A stretch of 64,000 nucleotides of DNA from Gemmatimonadaceae bacterium (lineage in GTDB: Bacteria > Gemmatimonadota > Gemmatimonadetes > Gemmatimonadales > Gemmatimonadaceae): assembly GCA_011525845.1 (NCBI GenBank), contig WYBP01000004.1, positions 1 to 64,000 on the forward strand. Reading direction: 5' to 3'. The translations under genes and the position numbers were made by a program. Of this stretch, positions 1-11,028 are shown one piece after another (the stretch's first letter is position 1; every line of letters starts with the position of its first letter). The notes beneath the pieces are model-generated. The model did not search any database. It worked only from the letters and a program-made list of their open reading frames with translations, and was not told the DNA's origin.

Positions 1-647
1 ACCGGGACTTCGCCCAGAACATCCTCTGCGGGTTCGCGCACCTCGGCGGCCACTCCGTGGGCGTGATCGCCAACCAGCCCGCCGTGCTCGCGGGCGTGCT
101 CGACATCGCGGCGAGCGTGAAGGCCGCGCGCTTCATCCGGTTCTGCGACGCCTTCAACATCCCGCTCGTGACGTTCGAGGACGTGCCCGGCTTCCTCCCC
201 GGCGTCGCGCAGGAGCACGGGGGCATCATCAAGCACGGGGCGAAGCTGCTCTACGCCTACTGCGAGGCGACGGTGCCCAAGCTCACCGTCATCACGCGCA
301 AGGCGTATGGCGGCGCCTACGACGTGATGAGTTCCAAGCACATCCGTGGCGACGTGAACCTCGCGTGGCCCTCGGCGGAGATCGCCGTGATGGGGCCGAA
401 GGGCGCGGTCGAGATCCTCTTCCGGAAGGAGATCGCCGACGCGAAGGACCCCAAGGCCGCGATGGATGCGCGGGTGGACGAGTACACCGAGAAGTTCGCG
501 AACCCGTACGTCGCCGCGGGCCGTGGCTACGTGGACGACGTGATCGATCCCCGCGACACGCGGCCCCGGCTGATCGACGCGCTCGACGCGCTCCAGGGCA
601 AGCGGATGCGGAACCCCGCCAAGAAGCACGGTTGCATCCCCCTGTGA
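1..647 (+). CDS. pccB: Acyl-CoA (propionyl-CoA) carboxylase carboxyltransferase subunit, 5'-truncated
   Basis: The C-terminal ~214 residues of a carboxyltransferase beta chain; reading starts in frame at base 3 and the 5' part lies outside the window. The enzyme moves the carboxyl group from biotin to an acyl-CoA. Visible crotonase-fold landmarks are [22 protein letters not shown], a glycine-rich [10 protein letters not shown] segment and [18 protein letters not shown]. The terminal [11 protein letters not shown] resembles the conserved end of PccB-type subunits. It is followed by a biotin carboxylase and, two genes on, a biotin carrier, so it is probably part of a propionyl- or acetyl-CoA carboxylase. 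Substrate (propionyl, acetyl or methylcrotonyl) cannot be fixed from this fragment; PccB is the best fit. Confidence 0.9.
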   Translation, partial: RDFAQNILCGFAHLGGHSVGVIANQPAVLAGVLDIAASVKAARFIRFCDAFNIPLVTFEDVPGFLPGVAQEHGGIIKHGAKLLYAYCEATVPKLTVITRKAYGGAYDVMSSKHIRGDVNLAWPSAEIAVMGPKGAVEILFRKEIADAKDPKAAMDARVDEYTEKFANPYVAAGRGYVDDVIDPRDTRPRLIDALDALQGKRMRNPAKKHGCIPL

Positions 648-2224
648 GGCCGGCCCGCCGCCGCAGCGACCAGGTGACGCCGCCGCGCCCCGCGGTGCCG
701 GTGCGTCCGCTGCGCAAGGTGCTCATCGCCAACCGGGGCGAGATCGCGCTGCGCATCGTCCGGGCCTGCCGCGAGCTCGGGATCCGGTCCATCGCGGTCT
801 ACTCCGACGCCGACGCGCAGGCACCGCACGTGCGCGAGGCCGACGAGGCCGTGCACATCGGCCCGGCGCCGGCCGCGGAGAGCTACCTGCGCGGCGAGCA
901 CCTGATCGCCGTCGCGAAAGAGCTCGGCGCCGACGCCGTGCACCCCGGCTACGGCTTCCTCTCGGAGCGGGAGTGGTTCGCGCGCGCGGTGCGCGACGCG
1001 GGGCTGGTCTGGGTGGGACCGCCGGCCGAGGCGATCGCGGCGATGGGGTCGAAGATCGCGGCGCGCACGCTGGCGATCTCGGCCGGCACCCCGGTGGTCC
1101 CCGGCACCACCGAGCCGCTGCGCGACGCGGCCGAGGCCGCCGCGATCGCCGAGCGCTTCGGGTATCCGGTGCTGCTGAAGGCGGCGGCCGGCGGGGGCGG
1201 GAAGGGGATGCGCGTCGTGCACGCGCCCGGCGAGATCGCGGGCGCGCTCGCGGCGGCGCAGCGCGAGTCGAAGAACGCCTTCGGCGATGACGCGGTCTAC
1301 GTCGAGAAGTACATCGAGGGTCCGCGGCACGTCGAGATCCAGGTGCTCGCCGACCAGCACGGCACCTGCATCGCGCTCGGCGAGCGCGAGTGCTCCGTGC
1401 AGCGCCGGCACCAGAAGATGATCGAGGAGGCGCCGAGCATCGCGGTCACCGCCGAGCTGCGGAAGCGGATGGGGGACGCGGCGGTGGCGGCCGCGCGCGC
1501 GGCGGGATACGTGAACGCGGGCACCTGCGAGTTCCTCCTCGACCGCCACGGGGAGTTCTACTTCCTGGAGATGAACACGCGCATCCAGGTCGAGCATCCG
1601 GTCACGGAGCTCGTGATGGGGATCGACCTGGTGCAGTGGCAGCTGCGGATCGCGGGGGGCGAGCCGCTCCCATTCACGGAGTCCCCCGCGCCGCGCGGAT
1701 GGGCGATCGAGTGCCGCATCACGAGCGAGGACCCGGCGAATGGGTTCCTGCCCTCCACGGGCCGCATCGAGCACCTCCACCTGCCGAGCGGTCCGGGCGT
1801 GCGGTGGGACGGCGGCATCGAGGCGGGGAGCGTGGTGGGGCTCTCCTACGATCCGATGCTCGCGAAGCTCATCGTCTTCGACCGCACGCGCGAGGCCGCG
1901 ATCGGCCGCATGGAGCGGGCCCTGCGCGAACTCGTCATCGACGGCGTCGAGACCTCGCGCGAGTTCCACCTGCGGGTGATGGCCGACCCGGAGTTCCGGC
2001 GCGGCGAGATCAGCATCCAGTGGCTCGAGGCGCGCCTCCCGCACCTGCTCGCGCAACGGCCGGGCGAGGAGACGATCCGCGCGGCCGCGATCGCGGCCGC
2101 GCTGCTCGCGGACCGGGACCGGCGGGGCCGGAACGGGCGTGGCGCCGCGCGGAACGGGTCCGCGGCGGACGCCTCGGGGTCGGCGTGGGCCCAGCTGGCG
2201 CGCCGCGAGGGGCTGCGCGACTGA
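644..2224 (+). CDS. accC: Biotin carboxylase subunit of acyl-CoA carboxylase
   Basis: ATP-dependent carboxylation of biotin on a separate carrier protein. The BC N-terminal domain begins [19 protein letters not shown] (about 710-770). HPGYGFLSE follows, then the ATP-grasp glycine loop GGGGKGMR (about 1192-1215), [17 protein letters not shown] (about 1384-1434), the active-site strand [14 protein letters not shown] (about 1567-1608) and the BC C-terminal domain. There is no biotinyl domain; that is a separate gene at 3462. The start given is the GTG overlapping the upstream stop (GTGA), the commonest junction in this window. In-frame GTGs at 674, 695 and 701 are alternatives, and 701 would begin almost exactly at the family's usual N-terminus. 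A low-complexity Gly/Arg/Ala tail follows the last domain. Confidence 0.92.
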   Translation: MRPARRRSDQVTPPRPAVPVRPLRKVLIANRGEIALRIVRACRELGIRSIAVYSDADAQAPHVREADEAVHIGPAPAAESYLRGEHLIAVAKELGADAVHPGYGFLSEREWFARAVRDAGLVWVGPPAEAIAAMGSKIAARTLAISAGTPVVPGTTEPLRDAAEAAAIAERFGYPVLLKAAAGGGGKGMRVVHAPGEIAGALAAAQRESKNAFGDDAVYVEKYIEGPRHVEIQVLADQHGTCIALGERECSVQRRHQKMIEEAPSIAVTAELRKRMGDAAVAAARAAGYVNAGTCEFLLDRHGEFYFLEMNTRIQVEHPVTELVMGIDLVQWQLRIAGGEPLPFTESPAPRGWAIECRITSEDPANGFLPSTGRIEHLHLPSGPGVRWDGGIEAGSVVGLSYDPMLAKLIVFDRTREAAIGRMERALRELVIDGVETSREFHLRVMADPEFRRGEISIQWLEARLPHLLAQRPGEETIRAAAIAAALLADRDRRGRNGRGAARNGSAADASGSAWAQLARREGLRD

Positions 2225-3465
2225 TGGCGGAGACGACGGTCGCCCCGCTCGAGATCGCGTCCATCGCCGCCGGCGGCGACGGCGTCGCGCGCCTCGACGG
2301 GCTCGTGGTCTTCACGCCGCGCACCGCGCCCGGCGACCTGGTCGATGCATCGGTGCGCGTGGAGGGACGCGTGGGCCGCGGCACGCTGGAGCAGGTGCGC
2401 CGGCCCGGCGCCTCGCGCGTGGCGGCCACCTGTCCGCACTACGAACCCCCGGACCGCTGCGGCGGCTGCCAGCTCCAGCACCTCGGCATCGAGGCGCAGC
2501 GCGAGGCGAAGCGCACGATCGTCCGCGACTCCTTCCGCCGGATCGCCCGTCGCGAGGTCGACCTCCCCGCGATCCGCGGTGGCGACCCCTGGCGGTACCG
2601 TGGCACGCTCACGCTCGCGATCCGTCGCGCCCCGGACGGCACCGTGCGGGCCGGGATGCGCGCCTTCGACGATCCCGAGGCGGTGTTCGCGCTGCGCGAC
2701 TGCCCGATCACGGCGCCGCCGGTGCTCGAGGCATGGCGCGGGATCCTCGCGGCGGGGGCGCACCTCCCCGCGGGCGACCGGCTGCGCGGCACGGTGCGCC
2801 TGGCCGACGGCCGCGCGATGCTCGTGCTCGAGGGCGGGCGCAGCTGGGACGCGCTCGACGCCTTCCTGCGCGCCGTGCCCGGACTGGCCGCGATCTGGTG
2901 GCAGGCCGATGGGCACCGGCGGCGGCTCGTCGCCGATCGCCGCACGGAGGCGGCTCCCGGCGCGTCGTTCGCGCAGGTGAACCCCGCGATGGCCGCGGTG
3001 CTCCATGCGACGGTCGTGGAGCGCGCGATGCGGCACGCCCCCGCGCATGTGGTGGACGCGTACAGCGGCACCGGCGCGACCGCGGTGGCCCTCGCCGCGC
3101 AGGGGGTCCGCGTGACCGCGATCGAGCTCGACGAGGAGGCGAGCGCCTGGTCCGCGCGCGGCCTGCCGTCGCCCTCCCGGGCGATCGCGGCGCGCGTCGA
3201 GGACATGCTGCCGCGCCACCTGCCGGCCGACGTGGTGATCCTCAACCCGCCGCGCGCGGGCGTCGACGCGCGGGTGGCCGCCCTGCTCGCCGAGGCCGCG
3301 CCCGCACCGCGGGCGATCATCTATGTGAGCTGCGACCCGGCGACGCTCGCGCGCGACGTCTCGCGACTCCCCGGGTGGCGCGTGCACGCGCTCGAGTGCT
3401 TCGACCTGTTCCCGCAGACGGCGCACGTGGAGACCGTGTGCGAGCTGCATCCGGAGGCGGCGTGA
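2224..3465 (+). CDS. rlmD: 23S rRNA (uracil-5-)-methyltransferase, RlmD/TrmA family
   Basis: SAM-dependent m5U methyltransferase of 413 residues. An N-terminal TRAM-like beta-barrel (about 5-60) precedes a [4Fe-4S]-type cysteine set C70, C79, C82 (in CPHYEPPDRCGGC) and C160 (RDCPIT). The Rossmann part shows DAYSGTGATAVALA for SAM, NPPRAG, and the nucleophile C370 in YVSCDPATLARDV. ATG overlaps the accC stop (ATGA), and its own stop overlaps the next gene's GTG. Whether it modifies U1939, U747 or a tRNA uracil cannot be told from sequence, so the symbol is tentative. Its location between biotin carboxylase and biotin carrier genes is unusual and implies co-transcription, not a shared function. 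Confidence 0.88.
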   Translation: MAETTVAPLEIASIAAGGDGVARLDGLVVFTPRTAPGDLVDASVRVEGRVGRGTLEQVRRPGASRVAATCPHYEPPDRCGGCQLQHLGIEAQREAKRTIVRDSFRRIARREVDLPAIRGGDPWRYRGTLTLAIRRAPDGTVRAGMRAFDDPEAVFALRDCPITAPPVLEAWRGILAAGAHLPAGDRLRGTVRLADGRAMLVLEGGRSWDALDAFLRAVPGLAAIWWQADGHRRRLVADRRTEAAPGASFAQVNPAMAAVLHATVVERAMRHAPAHVVDAYSGTGATAVALAAQGVRVTAIELDEEASAWSARGLPSPSRAIAARVEDMLPRHLPADVVILNPPRAGVDARVAALLAEAAPAPRAIIYVSCDPATLARDVSRLPGWRVHALECFDLFPQTAHVETVCELHPEAA

Positions 3466-3977
3466 GGTATCTCGTGGATCTCGACGGCCAGCGCGTCGAG
3501 GTGGTGCTCGACGCCGACGGCGTCTCGGTGCACGGGGAGCACGTGGCGGCGCACCTCGCGGACGTGGAGGGGACCACGGTCCGGCTCGTCACCATCGGGG
3601 GCGTGCAGCACCGCGTGGTGGCGCGCCGGGGGGCGGCGCGCGGCCAGTACGCCCTCTGGATCGACGGCTGGCGGCTCGACGTCGAGGCGCTCGACGAGCG
3701 CGCGCGCGCCATCCGCGACCTCGCCGCCGCCAGCGCGAAGGCCTCGGGTCCGGCCCCCGTCGTCGCACCGATGCCGGGCCTGATCGTGCGCGTCGAGGTG
3801 GCCGTGGGGGACCGCGTCGTCGCCGGCCAGGGCGTGGTGGTGATGGAGGCGATGAAGATGGAGAACGAGCTGCGGGCGCCAGCCGCCGGCGTCGTACGCG
3901 CGGTCCACGTGGAAGCGGGCGCCGCGGTCGAGAAGGGGACGGCGCTCGTCGAGTTCGACGACGAGGACGCCGCCTAG
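3462..3977 (+). CDS. Biotin carboxyl carrier protein of acyl-CoA carboxylase
   Basis: A 171-residue carrier protein. The N-terminal ~85 residues (YLVDLDGQRVEVVLDADG onward) resemble the beta-strand region that precedes the biotinyl domain in propionyl-CoA carboxylase alpha chains. The C-terminal domain (about 100-171) is a biotinyl/lipoyl fold starting APMPGLIVRVEV, with the target K132 in VMEAMKMENEL. GTG start overlaps the rlmD stop. It supplies the carrier missing from the biotin carboxylase at 644, so carboxyltransferase, carboxylase and carrier are split into three polypeptides. Thirteen bases separate its stop from that of the convergent histidine kinase gene. Confidence 0.9.
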   Translation: MRYLVDLDGQRVEVVLDADGVSVHGEHVAAHLADVEGTTVRLVTIGGVQHRVVARRGAARGQYALWIDGWRLDVEALDERARAIRDLAAASAKASGPAPVVAPMPGLIVRVEVAVGDRVVAGQGVVVMEAMKMENELRAPAAGVVRAVHVEAGAAVEKGTALVEFDDEDAA

Positions 3978-3990
3978 GGCAGCGCGCGCG

Positions 3991-6558
<2,568 letters not shown>

Positions 6559-6624
6559 AGTATCGGCCGTTCGGGGGGCGCACGGGAGTCCCCGGTGGCC
6601 GGAATGTCGTTGTCAGGGTGCGAC

Positions 6625-6653
6625 TTGACCTCGCTCCGGAGGGTGTCTATGAT
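6625..6653 (+). promoter_or_regulatory. Sigma70-type promoter of rplM-rpsI
   Basis: TTGACC (6625-6630), a 17-base spacer, then TATGAT (6648-6653): close to the vegetative consensus with ideal spacing. It faces the ribosomal protein genes and predicts a leader of roughly 85-90 nt before the rplM ATG. Confidence 0.8.
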
Positions 6654-6664
6654 TCGGGTCTGTC

Positions 6665-6680
6665 CCAAAACGCCTTTTGG
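6665..6680 (+). promoter_or_regulatory. Hairpin near the 5' end of the rplM leader RNA
   Basis: CCAAAA (6665-6670), loop CGCC, TTTTGG (6675-6680) form a perfect 6-bp stem only a few bases after the predicted transcription start. It could be a 5' stabilising hairpin or part of an autoregulatory leader. No known L13/S9 leader motif was recognised. Confidence 0.4.
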
Positions 6681-6747
6681 CGGCCGAGACCCGGGTTGCA
6701 TCCCGCACCGGTGAGGCGCAGTACCTCCTGTTCCAGATGGATCCCGA

Positions 6748-7200
6748 ATGAAGACGACGTACACGGCCACGCCCTCCGACATCGAACACAAGTGGTTCGT
6801 GGTCGATGCCGACGGCATGGTCCTCGGCCGCCTCGCCACCGAGGTCGCGCGCATCATCCGCGGCAAGCACAAGGCGATGTTCACGCCGCACATGGACACC
6901 GGTGACTTCGTCATCGTGATCAACGCGAGCAAGGTCCGCGTGACCGGCCGCAAGGCGGAGCAGAAGAACTACTTCCGCCACACCGGCTACATGGGGCACG
7001 AGATGTACACCCCGTTCGCCACGATGCTGGCGAAGCACCCGGAGCGGGTGATCGAGAAGGCCGTCTTCGGCATGCTGCCCAAGACCGCGCTCGGCCGCCA
7101 GAAGCTGCGGCTCAAGCTCCGCGTCTATCCCGACGCGAAGCACCCGCATGGCGCGCAGCAGCCCGAGACGCTCACCTTCCCGAAGGCCGAGGCCAAGTAA
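6748..7200 (+). CDS. rplM: 50S ribosomal protein L13
   Basis: A 150-residue large-subunit protein, normal length for the family. It begins MKTTYTATPSDIEHKWFVVD and carries the L13 core DGMVLGRLATEVARIIRGKHK, RVTGRKAEQK and HPERVIEKAVFGMLPK. First gene of the rplM-rpsI pair, preceded by a clear promoter at 6625-6653. Its TAA stop is immediately followed, with no spacer, by the rpsI ATG. Confidence 0.97.
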   Translation: MKTTYTATPSDIEHKWFVVDADGMVLGRLATEVARIIRGKHKAMFTPHMDTGDFVIVINASKVRVTGRKAEQKNYFRHTGYMGHEMYTPFATMLAKHPERVIEKAVFGMLPKTALGRQKLRLKLRVYPDAKHPHGAQQPETLTFPKAEAK

Positions 7201-7596
7201 ATGGCGGAGACACCGACGACCCATACGATCGGCCGCCGCAAGGAGGCCGTCTGCCGCGTGTTCCTCACCCCGGGTTCGGGGAAGTGGAGCCTCAACGGCC
7301 GCACGCTCGGGGACTACTTCCCCCGGCCGGCGCTCGTGACGGCGATCCAGCAGCCCTTCACCGCGACGGACACGCTCGGTTCGTACGACGTGTCGGCGAA
7401 CCTCACGGGGGGCGGGCAGACCGGCCAGGCCGGTGCGCTCCGCCTCGCGATCGCCCGCGCGCTGGTGAAGATCGATGAGACGCACCGCCGGAAGCTCCGC
7501 GACCTGGGCCTGCTCACGCGCGATGCGCGTGCGGTGGAGCGCAAGAAGCCGGGCCGTCCGAAGGCGCGCAAGCGGTTCCAGTTCAGCAAGCGGTAA
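7201..7596 (+). CDS. rpsI: 30S ribosomal protein S9
   Basis: A 131-residue small-subunit protein. It contains TIGRRKEAVCRVFLTPGSGK near the start, the GGGQTGQAGALRLAIARAL core and the conserved basic C-terminus ending FQFSKR, which reaches the P-site tRNA in known ribosomes. The ATG abuts the rplM stop, consistent with coupled synthesis of the L13/S9 pair. Confidence 0.97.
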   Translation: MAETPTTHTIGRRKEAVCRVFLTPGSGKWSLNGRTLGDYFPRPALVTAIQQPFTATDTLGSYDVSANLTGGGQTGQAGALRLAIARALVKIDETHRRKLRDLGLLTRDARAVERKKPGRPKARKRFQFSKR

Positions 7597-7605
7597 ACGA
7601 ACAAC

Positions 7606-7678
7606 AGAGGTGAGATGGGAGATGGGAGATGTGAGGGTCCGCCCGCAGCTGTTCCCTCACATCTCCCATCTCACCTCT
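7606..7678. repeat. Heptad-based inverted repeat between rpsI and rpsB (copy 1)
   Basis: The left arm (7606-7637) is built of GGGAGAT-type heptads flanked by GAGGTGA and GTGAGGG. The right arm (7654-7678) is its exact reverse complement, but with one heptad fewer. This gives a 25-bp perfect stem with a 7-nt bulge and a 16-nt loop. It has no T-tract. Related sequence occurs at 18926-18967 and 47098-47222. The stem could act as an RNA processing or termination element between the two ribosomal transcription units. Confidence 0.8.
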
Positions 7679-7794
7679 CCCCTCTGCATCTCACAGTCCG
7701 CCCAGCCCCCCGTGCCGGTGCCGCGCCCCAGGCGTGGTGACACGGAGCGATGACGACGGACGACGCACCCAACCATCAGTCAGGACCCAACCTC

Positions 7795-8697
7795 ATGTCC
7801 CAGCCCTCGCTCGACGAACTCCTCAAGGCCGGTGTCCACTTCGGGCACCAGACGCGCCGGTGGAACCCCAAGATGCGCCGCTTCATCTTCGCGGAGCGCA
7901 ACGGGATCCACATCATCGACCTCCAGAAGACGCTCCGGCAGATCGAGCTCGCGCAGAAGCTCGTGCGCGAGGTCATCATGCGCGGGGAGAACATCCTCTT
8001 CGTCTGCACCAAGCGGCAGCTCGCGCAGATCGTCGCCGCCGAGGCCGAGCGCGCGGGGGTCATGCACGTCACCGAGCGCTGGCTCGGCGGGCTCCTGACC
8101 AACTTCTCGACCGCCAAGAAGCAGATCAAGAAGCTCAAGGACCTCGAGGCCGGCTCCGAGGCGGGGGGCGCGTTCGAGAACTACACCAAGAAGGAACAGC
8201 TGATGATGTCCCGTCAGCGCGACAAGCTCTCGAAGAACCTCTCGGGCATCAAGGCGATGGGGCGGCTCCCGGGCCTCCTTTTCGTCGTGGACGCCAAGAA
8301 GGAGCGGATCGCGGTGGACGAGGCGAACAAGCTCGGCATCCCGATCGTGGCCATCTGCGACACGAACTCGGACCCGGACCTCATCACGGTGCCGATCGCC
8401 GGCAACGACGACGCGATCCGCTCGGTGGAGCTGATCACCGCGGCCATCGCGAACACCATCGAGGAGGCCCGCCGCGAGGCGCCGGCGCGCGCCGAGGCGG
8501 AGGAGCCGGGCGAGTCGACCACCTGGTCGTCCGAGCGCGGCACCGAGAAGGAGAGCGATGACGACCGTCGCCGGAAGCGCCGCCCGCGGCGCCGCCGGGC
8601 CAAGCCGGAAGCGATCGCCGCGCGCCTCAAGGGCGGCGCGGCCGCCGAGGGCGGGGACGACGCGGGCGAGAGCGACGGGGACGACGCGTCCGAGTAA
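7795..8697 (+). CDS. rpsB: 30S ribosomal protein S2
   Basis: Small-subunit protein of 300 residues. The ATG at 7795 gives the family start MSQPSLDELLKAGVHFGHQT and has AGGA nine bases upstream. An in-frame ATG at 7750 would add 15 unconserved residues. The core includes RRWNPKMRRFIFAERNGIHI, ERWLGGLLTNFST and PGLLFVVDAKKE. After the conserved domain there is an atypical tail of about 60 residues. It is mixed-charge and rich in Arg/Lys (KRRPRRRRAKPE), then acidic (GGDDAGESDGDDASE), so the protein is longer than the usual ~240-250. tsf lies downstream, as in most bacteria. Confidence 0.96.
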   Translation: MSQPSLDELLKAGVHFGHQTRRWNPKMRRFIFAERNGIHIIDLQKTLRQIELAQKLVREVIMRGENILFVCTKRQLAQIVAAEAERAGVMHVTERWLGGLLTNFSTAKKQIKKLKDLEAGSEAGGAFENYTKKEQLMMSRQRDKLSKNLSGIKAMGRLPGLLFVVDAKKERIAVDEANKLGIPIVAICDTNSDPDLITVPIAGNDDAIRSVELITAAIANTIEEARREAPARAEAEEPGESTTWSSERGTEKESDDDRRRKRRPRRRRAKPEAIAARLKGGAAAEGGDDAGESDGDDASE

Positions 8698-8714
8698 GGC
8701 GTCGTTCGGTAGTG

Positions 8715-8778
8715 CAGGGGGCGACCCCTGAGTAACTTTCCCTCGCCGCCGGAAGAGTCTCACCACTCGCCGGCGGCG
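8715..8778 (+). promoter_or_regulatory. Two hairpins between rpsB and tsf
   Basis: Hairpin 1 is CAGGGG (8715-8720), loop GCGA (a GNRA tetraloop), CCCCTG (8725-8730), followed by AGTAACTTTCC. Hairpin 2 is CGCCGCCGG (8744-8752) pairing perfectly with CCGGCGGCG (8770-8778) across a 17-nt loop. They sit in the 121-nt rpsB-tsf gap and could attenuate or process the transcript. No strong uridine tract follows either. Confidence 0.45.
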
Positions 8779-8818
8779 ATCTCACAGATACCGTACCGTT
8801 CCACATTGAGAGTTGACG

Positions 8819-9718
8819 ATGGCTGCCACACAGATCACCGCGAAGGATGTCGCCGAGCTCCGTGCCCGCACGGGGGCCGGCATGATGGATTGCAAGAAGG
8901 CGCTCGAGGAGGCCGGGGGTGACCTCGACGCCGCGATCGACCTGCTCCGCAAGCGCGGCATCGCGAAGGCGGACAAGCGCGCCGACCGCGCCGCGTCGGA
9001 GGGCCAGATCGTCACCTGGACGAGCCCGGACGGGTCCGTCGCCGCGATGATCGAGCTCAACTGCGAGACCGACTTCGTGGGCCGGAACGACGAGTTCGTC
9101 GCGCTCTCGAAGGAGATGGCGGCGCACGTCGGGCAGGACGCCGCCGTGGACGGCCTCGTGACCGTCGGCGCGGACGGCGCCTACCTCGCCACGCCCTGGT
9201 CCGCCGACAAGTCGCGCACGGTGGGCGACGTCGTGAAGGCGGCCTCCGCCAAGACGGGGGAGAAGGTCGAGCTGCGCCGCGTCGCGCGCTTCGCCTCCAA
9301 GGGCACCGTGGGGAGCTACCTCCACTTCAACGGCAAGGCGGCCGTGATCGCGGAGATCACGGGCGGCTCCGGGGAGGTGGCGAAGCAGCTCGGCAAGCAC
9401 GTCGCGGAGCATGTCGCGGCGGGCGTGCCGTCGGTCGCCGTCGCGGTCGACAAGGATGGCGTCCCGGCGGAGTTCATCGAGCGCGAGCGCGCGATCTTCG
9501 TCGCGCAGGCGGTCGAGAGCGGCAAGCCGGAGGCGATCGCGCAGAAGATGACCGAGGGCCGGATCGCGAAGCTCTACAGCGAGATCACGCTCCTCGGCCA
9601 GCCCTGGGTGCGCGACGACAAGCAGACCATCGGGGAGCTCGTGAAGGCGAGCGCGAAGGAGGCGGGCGAGCCGCTCGCCGTCAAGCGCTTCGTCCGCTTC
9701 AAGATGGGCGAGTCCTGA
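8819..9718 (+). CDS. tsf: Elongation factor Ts
   Basis: Guanine nucleotide exchange factor for EF-Tu, 299 residues. The N-terminal UBA-like module is [20 protein letters not shown] then [20 protein letters not shown], including the [12 protein letters not shown] signature. The core contains [16 protein letters not shown]. The C-terminal part is of the usual full-length type with [13 protein letters not shown]. The start is ATG at 8819 ([11 protein letters not shown]); a TTG two codons upstream is unlikely. pyrH follows after 14 bases. Confidence 0.97.
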   Translation: MAATQITAKDVAELRARTGAGMMDCKKALEEAGGDLDAAIDLLRKRGIAKADKRADRAASEGQIVTWTSPDGSVAAMIELNCETDFVGRNDEFVALSKEMAAHVGQDAAVDGLVTVGADGAYLATPWSADKSRTVGDVVKAASAKTGEKVELRRVARFASKGTVGSYLHFNGKAAVIAEITGGSGEVAKQLGKHVAEHVAAGVPSVAVAVDKDGVPAEFIERERAIFVAQAVESGKPEAIAQKMTEGRIAKLYSEITLLGQPWVRDDKQTIGELVKASAKEAGEPLAVKRFVRFKMGES

Positions 9719-9732
9719 CCCGGTCCGCGCCG

Positions 9733-10455
9733 ATGAGCCCGCCGAGCGACCTCAAGTATCCGCGCGTGCTCCTGAAGCTCTCCGGCGAGGCCCTCGCCGG
9801 GGACACCGGGTTCGGGTTCGACTTCGAGTCCATCCGCGAGTTCGCACGGCAGGTGAAGGGGATCGCGGCGATGGGCGCGCAGATCGGGATGGTGATCGGC
9901 GGCGGGAACATCATCCGCGGCTCCCAGCTCTCCCGGATGGGGATGGACCGCGTCTCCGCCGACTACATGGGGATGCTCGGCACGGTGATCAACGCCCTCG
10001 CGTTCCAGGACACCCTGGAGCGCGAGGAGGTCGACACCCGCGTGATGACGGCGATCCGGATGGAGGAGGTGGCCGAGCCCTACATCCGGCGCCGGGCGCT
10101 CCGGCACCTCGAGAAGGGGCGCGTGGTGATCTTCGCGGCCGGCACGGGCAACCCGTACTTCTCCACCGACACCGCCGCGGTGCTGCGCGCCATCCAGATG
10201 AAGGCGGATGTCATCATCAAGGCCACCAGCGTGGACGGCGTCTACTCCGCCGACCCCAAGAAGGATCCGAAGGCGACCCGCTTCGACCGGATCTCCTACC
10301 GGGACGTGATGGCGGGTGAGCTCAAGGTGATGGACCAGACGGCGGTCACGCTCTGCAAGGAGAACGAGCTGCCGCTCATCGTGCTCAACATTCACACGCC
10401 GGGCATCGTGGCCAAGGCGCTGCGCGGCGAACCCGTGGGGACCCTCGTCACATGA
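9733..10455 (+). CDS. pyrH: UMP kinase
   Basis: Bacterial UMP kinase of the amino-acid kinase fold, 240 residues, making UDP from UMP for RNA, nucleotide-sugar and lipid precursors. Visible motifs are [13 protein letters not shown] near the N-terminus, [11 protein letters not shown] for phosphate binding, [20 protein letters not shown] and [18 protein letters not shown]. Its stop overlaps the frr start (ATGA). The tsf-pyrH-frr-uppS-cdsA-dxr-rseP order is the classical bacterial arrangement. Confidence 0.97.
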   Translation: MSPPSDLKYPRVLLKLSGEALAGDTGFGFDFESIREFARQVKGIAAMGAQIGMVIGGGNIIRGSQLSRMGMDRVSADYMGMLGTVINALAFQDTLEREEVDTRVMTAIRMEEVAEPYIRRRALRHLEKGRVVIFAAGTGNPYFSTDTAAVLRAIQMKADVIIKATSVDGVYSADPKKDPKATRFDRISYRDVMAGELKVMDQTAVTLCKENELPLIVLNIHTPGIVAKALRGEPVGTLVT

Positions 10456-11006
10456 ATGACACCCAGTCGATCCTGAAGGAGTGCCGCAGCGCCATGGACA
10501 AGGGCGTCGAGGCGGTGAAGCGCGAGTTCGCGTCCGTCCGCTCGGGCAAGGCGTCGCCGAGCATGCTCGACGCCGTGAAGGTCGAGATGTACGGCCAGCT
10601 GATGGCGATGAACCAGTGCGCCAACGTCTCCGCCCCGGAGCCCCGGCTCCTGATGGTCACCCCGTTCGACAAGGGGCAGGTCAAGGCGGTCGAGAAGGCG
10701 ATCCGCGAGTCGAACCTCGGGCTCGACCCGGCGGTGCAGGGGCACGTGATCCGCGTCCCGCTCCCCTCGATGAACGAGCAGCGCCGCAAGGAGCTGGCGA
10801 AGCTCGTCCACAAGTACGCCGAGGACGGGCGCATCGCGGTGCGGCACGCCCGCACCCATGCCCGCGACCTCCTCAAGAAGCTCGACGGCGTCTCCGAGGA
10901 CGAGGTGAAGCGCGCCGAGAAGGAGCTGCAGCAGCTGCACGACGAGGAGATCGGGAAGATCGACGCGCAGATGAAGGCGAAGGAAGCGGAGATCATGGAG
11001 GTCTGA
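10452..11006 (+). CDS. frr: Ribosome recycling factor
   Basis: Splits post-termination ribosomes together with EF-G. The 184 residues match the family length. Motifs include [20 protein letters not shown], the central [36 protein letters not shown] and a C-terminal coiled-coil helix. The start codon overlaps the pyrH stop, so translation is likely coupled. Confidence 0.97.
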   Translation: MNDTQSILKECRSAMDKGVEAVKREFASVRSGKASPSMLDAVKVEMYGQLMAMNQCANVSAPEPRLLMVTPFDKGQVKAVEKAIRESNLGLDPAVQGHVIRVPLPSMNEQRRKELAKLVHKYAEDGRIAVRHARTHARDLLKKLDGVSEDEVKRAEKELQQLHDEEIGKIDAQMKAKEAEIMEV

Positions 11007-11028
11007 CCGTCCGCGGTCCTTCCACGCC

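Noticed and set aside
365-643. In-frame extension of the biotin carboxylase back to 365
   Set aside because: It lies within the conserved end of the pccB reading frame and translates to unstructured Arg/Gly-rich sequence. The biotin carboxylase homology begins only near 710.
7606-7678. CRISPR or tandem-repeat locus
   Set aside because: The repeats are 7-nt units within one hairpin, with no spacers and no cas genes.
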